Part shown: positions 1 through 4,803 of the stretch, piece after piece
Position numbering within the stretch: the first letter of the stretch is position 1
Layout of the letters: every line of letters starts with the position of its first letter
Source of the DNA: an uncultured Actinomyces sp.
GTDB lineage: Bacteria; Actinomycetota; Actinomycetes; Actinomycetales; Actinomycetaceae
Direction of reading: 5' to 3'
DNA length: 6,521 nucleotides
Assembly (NCBI GenBank): GCA_945949035.1
Contig: CAMFDH010000076.1
Coordinates: 1-6,521 of the forward strand
Program-made: the position numbers and the translations under genes
Notes under the pieces: model-generated
Seen by the model: the letters and a program-made list of their open reading frames with translations, nothing else
What the model was told of the DNA's origin: nothing
Databases searched by the model: none

Positions 1-1229
1 TCGCGATTGCCTTCGGTTTCATCGTCGTCATCGTCTTCCTTGTTTCAAACAAGATCGTCTTCAAGTCGCTCATGGCGCTTTTCGCCCACAAGGCCGAAGC
101 GCTCAACACCAAGAGCGGGGGCGGATACCCGCAGCCGCAGGTGTCCGAGCGGTCGGGTTCTCCGGCCTCGCTGGTTCCCTGGGATTCCATTGGGGGACAG
201 GGACGCAAGTTCATCTGTAAAGGCCCCAGCCGTCAGATGATCGAGGACGTTACTGGCCTGCCTGCCATGGAACCGATTCGGATCTACGCCGGAATGCCCA
301 CCAAGAGTTCCGATCTGGAGGAACTCGCGGACCTGGCCATCGCAGATCTGGAGCGTGCTGGTGGCTTCGAGCGTTCCGTAATCCTGGTCAACACAGCCAC
401 CGGCTCGGGGTGGGTTGACGAGTGGCTGGTGCAACCCATGGAGTACCTGACCCGGGGCGACTGCGCGGTGGTCACCATGCAGTACTCCTACCTCTTCTCC
501 GCTGCGCTGCTGGTCTCTGACCTCACACCCTGTGCCGATGCTGGGACCTACCTGTTCAATCGAGTTGAGCAGTACGTTCATCAAATGCCGGTTGAGAAGC
601 GTCCCCTTGTCATCGTCTCCGGTGAGTCCCTGGGGGCCTACGGCTCACAGCATGTCTTCGCCAATGGTCAGGACCTGCTGGAGCGCGCCGATGGGGCCAT
701 CTGGACCGGCTCCCCCCACAAGTCGAAGCTGCTTCGTGAGCTGACGGCTGGGCGTCACCGGGGCAGTCCCGAGGTTGCTCCGGTCTACGACAACGGCAAG
801 CACGTGCGCTTTGTCAACAACCCCGACCAACTCACCAAGGACCGCTACGGCAGAGAGTTCGGGAGGTGGGAGTTCCCCCGAGTTGTCTTTGCGCAGCACG
901 CCTCCGATCCCGTGGTCTGGTACGACGTGGGGGTCATGGTCAAAGAGCCCGACTGGATTCGCGAACGCGCCGGCCTCGACGTTCCCGTCATGTACTACAC
1001 CCCGTTCGTCACCTATCTGCAGTTGATGACAGACCTGCCGGTTGCGGGTACGGCCCCCGCGGGTCACGGACACACCTACCACCGCGAACTGGTGGACGTG
1101 TGGATGAAGGTGCTTGGCTTTGACGAGGACGTGGCGCAGGGACGCGTCGGTTCAACGAGCTGGCTCAACGAGCAGATGAAGATGGATATCGGCAACGCCA
1201 TCGAAACCGATAACCAGCGCGACCCGTAA
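1..1229 (+). CDS. Membrane-anchored alpha/beta-hydrolase, Abhydrolase_9 type (5'-partial)
   Basis: The frame is open from base 3 to the TAA at 1227-1229 (408 visible codons), so the gene begins upstream of the window. The visible part starts inside a hydrophobic helix (residues 1-16, AIAFGFIVVIVFLVSN). A linker follows with the family-like stretch ending GGQGRKF near residue 70, and then a catalytic domain to the end. The nucleophile elbow is G-E-S-L-G with Ser209 (codon 627-629). The candidate acid is Asp302 in HASDPVVW (906-908), and the candidate base is a histidine in GHGHTY (His355 or His357, 1065-1073). This order of motifs and the linker match the actinobacterial Abhydrolase_9 family (PF10081, with an N-terminal multi-helix domain PF15420) as I remember it. 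The substrate is unknown in the family; an esterase or lipase-like role at the membrane is inference. The gene converges on the next one, with 10 bases between the two stop codons. An internal ATG at 72 is not the start, because the frame and the helix continue upstream. Confidence 0.88.
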   Translation, partial: AIAFGFIVVIVFLVSNKIVFKSLMALFAHKAEALNTKSGGGYPQPQVSERSGSPASLVPWDSIGGQGRKFICKGPSRQMIEDVTGLPAMEPIRIYAGMPTKSSDLEELADLAIADLERAGGFERSVILVNTATGSGWVDEWLVQPMEYLTRGDCAVVTMQYSYLFSAALLVSDLTPCADAGTYLFNRVEQYVHQMPVEKRPLVIVSGESLGAYGSQHVFANGQDLLERADGAIWTGSPHKSKLLRELTAGRHRGSPEVAPVYDNGKHVRFVNNPDQLTKDRYGREFGRWEFPRVVFAQHASDPVVWYDVGVMVKEPDWIRERAGLDVPVMYYTPFVTYLQLMTDLPVAGTAPAGHGHTYHRELVDVWMKVLGFDEDVAQGRVGSTSWLNEQMKMDIGNAIETDNQRDP

Positions 1230-1239
1230 AGCCCTGCTG

Positions 1240-3849
1240 CTAGAGAAGCCCCTTCTTTTCCATGTGCTTCAGAGCCAACCAGCCGAACGGGATACGTCCG
1301 TAGAAGGTCATGAGGCGGAAGAGGACGGCGGTTGACAGGGCGATGGCCGGGGGAACCCCGGCGACCTGCAGGCCGGCCGTGAGCGCCATTTCGACAGGTC
1401 CGATACCACCGGGTGTGGGAATGACCGAGCCTAGGGTGGAGGACACCAGGTACGTCAGGGCGAGCGAGAGTGGGTCCAGAACGACACCGAATGCCGCCAG
1501 TGCGGCACCGAAGGCGCCGATGTAGCCGATGTTCATCAGCATGTTGCCGCCAACGGCAATGAGCAGCTGCTTCGGGTGGCCCATGATCCACAGCAGCTGT
1601 GGGTAAACCTGATCCCAGGAGGGACGCAGCTTCTTCCAAATCCACTTGCGGACCTTGGGAACCGCGAGGGTGGCGGAGAGAAGAGTGCCGACAGCCGCCA
1701 CCACCCAGACGATGGTCATGGTGGGAATGTTGAGGCCGTTCAGAGACGTTCCGGTCCCGATAACGACCAGCAGGAGCAGGACGACCGAGGTGAGGAACTG
1801 CGAGATCTGCACCAGGGTCACCGTGGCAACCGCGACGGGGGTGGAGAGCTTCTCACGGTTGAGGAAGCGCAGGTTCAGGGCCGCGGGACCGATGCCCGCG
1901 GGTGCCACCAGGGTGACAATCGAAGCGGCCATCTGCGCCAGGGTGGCGTTCCAGAGGCGAATCTTCTTGGGGGCAAAGGCAACCAGTGGAATGGCGGCCC
2001 CCACCCAGGTCACGGATCCGATAAGGAACACCGCGATGACCCAGTAGATGTTGGCGTCGCTAAGGGCCTTACCCACGGCCTCAAAGTTGAGTGAACCCAT
2101 GACAGCCACCAGGGCCATCACGAGAACAACAGCCATGACGACCGTCTTGGCTGAGAAGCGTTCCAACTTGAGCGGTTCCAGTGCCTGTGTGGCTGGGGTG
2201 ATTTCGGAAAGGTGTTCGCGGAGGTGGTCGATCACCTTGCTCTTACGGGCCCTCGCCCGCAGGCCCACGGGCAGCGCAGCAGACTGGAGGACCAGGGCGA
2301 TCGAAAGCAGTTCCGGCAGGCCGATCATCCGCTGGGCTGATGCCACCGCCCTCTCGACGCTGGTTGCCAGCGAGAGGTGCACCAGCATCTGTGCGCAGTC
2401 GATGCGGCGGGCGATGTCATTGGAACCCATGTCGGCCTGGTTCCAGTTGAGGGTCCACAGGTTGAGGTGCTCGTCCAGGGTCAGCGCGTCAACGTCAAGG
2501 TTGCGGTGGCAGACATCGCGGCTGTGGGCGCTCTGCAGTTGCTCCCACGCCTGGTCCAGGGTGTCATCGCTGATCTCAAAACCGCTGTCCGCCAACTTCA
2601 GCAGGGGCACGGTCAGTGGCAGTGGCTCCCAAAACATGGCTACGGAGCTGCCGGCGTCGGCGACGGCAATCGGTTGGGGTGTCCGCACCCCGGCCTTGGC
2701 AGCCACGCTGGCAGCGAGCATTTCGCGCTGCGCGTTGATCTTGATGGCGGGGCTGATCAGGCGCTCGGTGCCGCGTATCCTCAGGTTCGACCACATATCG
2801 GAAGCGATGGAGGTGATTCCGGTATCCGGGTCAAGGACGTGGACATCGAGGCTGGCGCCGCCCTCAATCCACATCTGGTACTGCCGGTCAGAATCGCGGG
2901 AGTACTGCGGGGTCACCGCGAACTCGTCGTGCGTATCGAGAATCGGCGTGGTGACAAGTGGGGGATGAATCTGGCCGATGCGGTAGTCCGGCAGCTCATC
3001 ACTTTCGGTCACCAGCCAGGTTTCCAGGGGCTGGCGATCCGTCGGAAGGTCAACTCGGACCAGACGGGTCGGGTTGATTCCCACGGCCAGGGCCGCATCC
3101 ACCAGGTTGGCGGGAAGGGCGCGGGCATCATTGAACCCGCCAATCCACCGGGCCAGCGTGCCGATCATCCGCCCCAGAAGGATCGTCACCAGGACACCCT
3201 GCAGGGTAGCGGTGCCGCGAATGAGGGCGAAGAACAGCAGGATCCAGATCCCCAGCCAGGTGAACTTGACGCTCTTGGATGTCGAGGTCGTTCCCACCAC
3301 GGTCGTCATGGCGGCCAGGACCATGTAGACAATGCTGATCGACTCGAGGCTGCCGGTCGGGGTGATGATCTCAAGCCCCTCCGAGATCGTTTCAGGCAGG
3401 TACGGAAGTGCGAGTAGTAGGCCCCAACCCACCAGGACCGTAAACAGGGCGGTGAGGACGGCGTGGATGATCGTCGAGTAGTCGCGATGACGCACCAGGT
3501 AGACGATCAACCCCACGGGGGCGAGGATGACGAAGGTTCCCTCAAGGAAACTCAGTGGGAAGAACAGAACCTGACGAATGACGTTGTCGAGGGCGGCCCG
3601 CACGTCCTCTTCTACGCCCTGCGTGGTGGACTGGGCGTAGACGCCAAGCAGTAGGACCAGGACGATTCCGGCCAGGGCGAAGATGGTTTCGACGGCGTCC
3701 TCAAGTCGGCGCCGCCTGCCCGGAATAGAGTCGGAAACGTAGACCCCGTGGCTGAGGCGGGACTGAACGATCGCCTCACCGCCCTGTTCGGAGACCACAG
3801 TTGTGGGCGCTGTTGACGTCACAGCGTCGGGTTCATGGTCTACCGGCAT
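1240..3849 (-). CDS. Membrane protein with degenerate kinase-like domain and C-terminal LPG-synthase-TM/flippase-like domain
   Basis: This 869-residue protein has three blocks. Residues about 54-232 hold roughly five to six membrane helices. Residues about 300-530 are soluble and resemble the RIO/APH-like kinase domain often fused to this family in actinobacteria. Residues about 566-869 are a multi-helix LPG_synthase_TM (PF03706/UPF0104) domain, with VAPAGIGPAALNLRFL near 648-663, PTPGGIGPVEMALTAG near 811-826 and FRLMTFYGRIPFGWLAL near 844-860. The same type of membrane domain forms the flippase part of MprF and occurs in archaeal AglD. No MprF aminoacyl-transferase domain is present, so lysyl-PG synthesis is not expected. 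In the kinase-like block the usual HGDLxxxN loop reads HRNLDVDA (448-455), the DFG-like site reads LNW (467-469), and the expected lysine in V-K-V-L appears to be His337. A pseudokinase is therefore likely (inference from a remembered family pattern). The ATG is fixed by an in-frame TAG 9 bases upstream with no other start between. There is no Shine-Dalgarno sequence, so the mRNA is probably leaderless. The lipid substrate is unknown. Confidence 0.9.
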   Translation of the reverse strand: MPVDHEPDAVTSTAPTTVVSEQGGEAIVQSRLSHGVYVSDSIPGRRRRLEDAVETIFALAGIVLVLLLGVYAQSTTQGVEEDVRAALDNVIRQVLFFPLSFLEGTFVILAPVGLIVYLVRHRDYSTIIHAVLTALFTVLVGWGLLLALPYLPETISEGLEIITPTGSLESISIVYMVLAAMTTVVGTTSTSKSVKFTWLGIWILLFFALIRGTATLQGVLVTILLGRMIGTLARWIGGFNDARALPANLVDAALAVGINPTRLVRVDLPTDRQPLETWLVTESDELPDYRIGQIHPPLVTTPILDTHDEFAVTPQYSRDSDRQYQMWIEGGASLDVHVLDPDTGITSIASDMWSNLRIRGTERLISPAIKINAQREMLAASVAAKAGVRTPQPIAVADAGSSVAMFWEPLPLTVPLLKLADSGFEISDDTLDQAWEQLQSAHSRDVCHRNLDVDALTLDEHLNLWTLNWNQADMGSNDIARRIDCAQMLVHLSLATSVERAVASAQRMIGLPELLSIALVLQSAALPVGLRARARKSKVIDHLREHLSEITPATQALEPLKLERFSAKTVVMAVVLVMALVAVMGSLNFEAVGKALSDANIYWVIAVFLIGSVTWVGAAIPLVAFAPKKIRLWNATLAQMAASIVTLVAPAGIGPAALNLRFLNREKLSTPVAVATVTLVQISQFLTSVVLLLLVVIGTGTSLNGLNIPTMTIVWVVAAVGTLLSATLAVPKVRKWIWKKLRPSWDQVYPQLLWIMGHPKQLLIAVGGNMLMNIGYIGAFGAALAAFGVVLDPLSLALTYLVSSTLGSVIPTPGGIGPVEMALTAGLQVAGVPPAIALSTAVLFRLMTFYGRIPFGWLALKHMEKKGLL
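1242..1259 (+). terminator. Weak candidate terminator hairpin after the hydrolase gene
   Basis: The arms AGAAG (1244-1248) and CTTCT (1252-1256) flank a CCC loop. The stem extends outward by one G-U and one A-U pair, and a short T run (1256-1259) overlaps its 3' end. It lies 12 bases after the TAA of the hydrolase gene. The stem is short and A/T-rich, and it also encodes the last residues (KKGLL) of the opposing gene, so it could be coincidence. No better terminator is visible in the 10-base gap. Confidence 0.25.
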
Positions 3850-3851
3850 GG

Positions 3852-3873
3852 GGTTAGTCTAGCCAGACTTACC
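3852..3873. repeat. 22-bp imperfect palindrome, candidate operator, at the start of the leftward gene
   Basis: The arms GGTTAGTCT (3852-3860) and AGACTTACC (3865-3873) are inverted copies with one mismatch (T/T at 3855/3870), separated by AGCC. The element begins 2 bases upstream of the leftward ATG and covers its TAGACT -10 box, a position where a bound repressor would block transcription. Bases 3854-3872 match the DtxR/IdeR iron-box consensus TTAGGTTAGCCTAACCTAA at 13 of 19 positions. That is suggestive only, and an unrelated regulator is equally possible. Confidence 0.5.
3856..3861 (-). promoter_or_regulatory. Candidate -10 box (TAGACT) for a leaderless leftward transcript
   Basis: Read on the minus strand, TAGACT fits the TAnnnT pattern of actinobacterial -10 boxes and ends 6 bases before the ATG at 3849. 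Transcription would then start at or next to the A of the ATG, giving a leaderless mRNA. This agrees with the absence of any Shine-Dalgarno sequence. No convincing -35 is seen at 16-18 bases; the nearest TTGACA-like hexamer (GTGACA, 3892-3887) is 25 bases away. Confidence 0.45.
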
Positions 3874-3886
3874 TGCAAACCGGGCC

Positions 3887-3903
3887 TGTCACCGTGGGTG
3901 ACA
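3887..3903. repeat. 17-bp perfect inverted repeat, candidate operator, in the divergent intergenic region
   Basis: The arms TGTCACC (3887-3893) and GGTGACA (3897-3903) are perfect inverted copies around a GTG spacer. The spacing (centres of the arms 10 bases apart, one DNA turn) suits a dimeric repressor or activator better than an RNA terminator, because no T run follows on either strand. It sits between the two divergent candidate promoters and could serve either. I do not recognise a specific regulator for it. Confidence 0.5.
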
Positions 3904-3944
3904 ACCCCCAATTCTCCCTGAAAAACTTTGAGATTCGACGCAGT

Positions 3945-3976
3945 TTGTAGGTTGCCTCCAGTCCCTCTAATAGGAT
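3945..3976 (+). promoter_or_regulatory. Candidate promoter for the DedA/GT-C operon
   Basis: TAGGAT at 3971-3976 is a good TAnnnT -10 box. A start site about 7 bases later leaves a leader of roughly 28-30 bases before the ATG at 4012. Upstream, TTGTAG (3945-3950) is a possible -35. Its spacing is 20 bases to TAGGAT, or 17 to the overlapping TAATAG at 3968-3973. The -10 sits inside an imperfect palindrome, CTCT (3965-3968) to AGAG (3978-3981), which is too weak to call as a separate site. Confidence 0.45.
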
Positions 3977-4001
3977 CAGAGTTTGCTGACACACTGGGAA
4001 C

Positions 4002-4006
4002 AGAGG
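4002..4006 (+). promoter_or_regulatory. Ribosome binding site that sets the DedA start at 4012
   Basis: AGAGG ends 5 bases before the ATG at 4012. Earlier in-frame TTG codons (3928 and 3952) have no such site and lie upstream of the likely transcription start, so 4012 is preferred. Confidence 0.6.
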
Positions 4007-4011
4007 TTGTA

Positions 4012-4803
4012 ATGGAGACCGTTTTGGTCCACTCCGCATCGCTTTTTGATGCCACTTTGGTGCCGACGGCCCTGCCGGGCTTGCCGCTTGTGGCGGCCAA
4101 CTGGTTCGACACACTGGTCGACTGGTTCCGTGACCCCACCACGCTGCTGATTGCCATGGGTCCCTGGGTTCTCCTCGGTGTCGCCATCATCGTTTTCATC
4201 GAGTCGGGTGTTCTCTTCCCGGTCTTGCCGGGCGACTCTCTCCTTTTTGCAGCCGGTCTGCTGCACACCCAGCTGGGTATCAACATGTGGGTCATGATCG
4301 GGATCATCCTGATTGCCGCCTTCCTCGGTTCCCAGGTGGGGTACTTCCTGGGGAAGCGCTACGGACGGGGCCTGTTCAAGGATGATGCGCGCATCCTCAA
4401 GACCGAGTACGTGGAGCAGTCGGAAGCCTTCTTCGCCCGCTACGGCGGACGCGCACTGGTGATTGGTCGCTTCGTCCCGTTCGTGCGGACCTTCGTTCCC
4501 CTGGTGGCTGGAATCGCTAAGTATCCCTACCGGAAGTTCCTCGCCTACAGCATGACTGGTGCTCTGCTCTGGGGCGCCGGAGTGACCTGGGCTGGCGCTG
4601 CCCTCGGCGGTGTTCCGTTTGTCCATGAGAACCTCGAGGTCATCATCGTCCTCATTGTCATTGTCTCTGTGATCCCCATGGTGGTGGAGATCGTGCTGAG
4701 CAAGCGCAGGCAGAAGGCAGAGCAGAAAGCCGGCGAGTCCGCCGAATTTGCTGAACAAGGTGCGGCCGAGGACGAGGTCACCGTGGAGGAGTCTTCCAGG
4801 TGA
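4012..4803 (+). CDS. DedA-family (SNARE-associated/VTT domain) membrane protein
   Basis: This 263-residue integral membrane protein carries the DedA (PF09335) signatures in order. FIESGVLFPVLPGDSLLFAAG spans residues about 62-82, the GSQVGYFLGKRYGRGLF helix exit about 106-122, and GRFVPFVRTFVPLVAG about 152-167. TGALLWGAGVTWAGAALG follows at about 182-199 and a last helix at about 208-228. The four membrane charges needed in E. coli YqjA/YghB have clear equivalents: Glu64, Asp75, Arg153 and Arg159. The family takes part in membrane homeostasis, and some members (UptA type) move undecaprenyl phosphate back to the cytoplasmic face. That substrate here is inference. The last 33 residues form a charged, glutamate-rich tail starting KRRQK, probably cytoplasmic and not part of the usual core. 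The start at 4012 rests on the AGAGG site. The TGA at 4801-4803 overlaps the GTG of the next gene, so the two form an operon. A divergent promoter region lies upstream. Confidence 0.93.
   Translation: METVLVHSASLFDATLVPTALPGLPLVAANWFDTLVDWFRDPTTLLIAMGPWVLLGVAIIVFIESGVLFPVLPGDSLLFAAGLLHTQLGINMWVMIGIILIAAFLGSQVGYFLGKRYGRGLFKDDARILKTEYVEQSEAFFARYGGRALVIGRFVPFVRTFVPLVAGIAKYPYRKFLAYSMTGALLWGAGVTWAGAALGGVPFVHENLEVIIVLIVIVSVIPMVVEIVLSKRRQKAEQKAGESAEFAEQGAAEDEVTVEESSR
4785..4791 (+). promoter_or_regulatory. Ribosome binding site for the GT-C-like gene, inside the DedA coding end
   Basis: GGAGGAG lies 8 bases before the GTG at 4800. This strong Shine-Dalgarno match supports the non-ATG start and the four-base GTGA overlap with the DedA stop codon, the usual arrangement for coupled translation. 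Confidence 0.7.

Noticed and set aside
2377..3417. A 346-codon open frame antisense to the flippase-like gene.
   Set aside because: It is fully inside a convincing 869-residue gene on the other strand, and its product has the Gly/His/Gln-rich composition typical of antisense shadows.
1240..3849. MprF-type lysyl-phosphatidylglycerol synthase.
   Set aside because: Only the membrane (flippase-like) domain is present. The aminoacyl-transferase domain that makes lysyl-PG is absent; the soluble domain is kinase-like and lies before, not after, the C-terminal helices.
3928..4011. N-terminal extension of the DedA protein from a TTG at 3928.
   Set aside because: There is no ribosome binding site there, and the likely promoter -10 box (3971-3976) lies downstream of that codon. 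The ATG at 4012 has AGAGG at good spacing.
3850..4011. Riboswitch or small RNA in the intergenic region.
   Set aside because: The leader predicted for the DedA gene is only about 30 bases and the leftward gene appears leaderless, so there is no room for a riboswitch. The inverted repeats lack terminator-like T runs.
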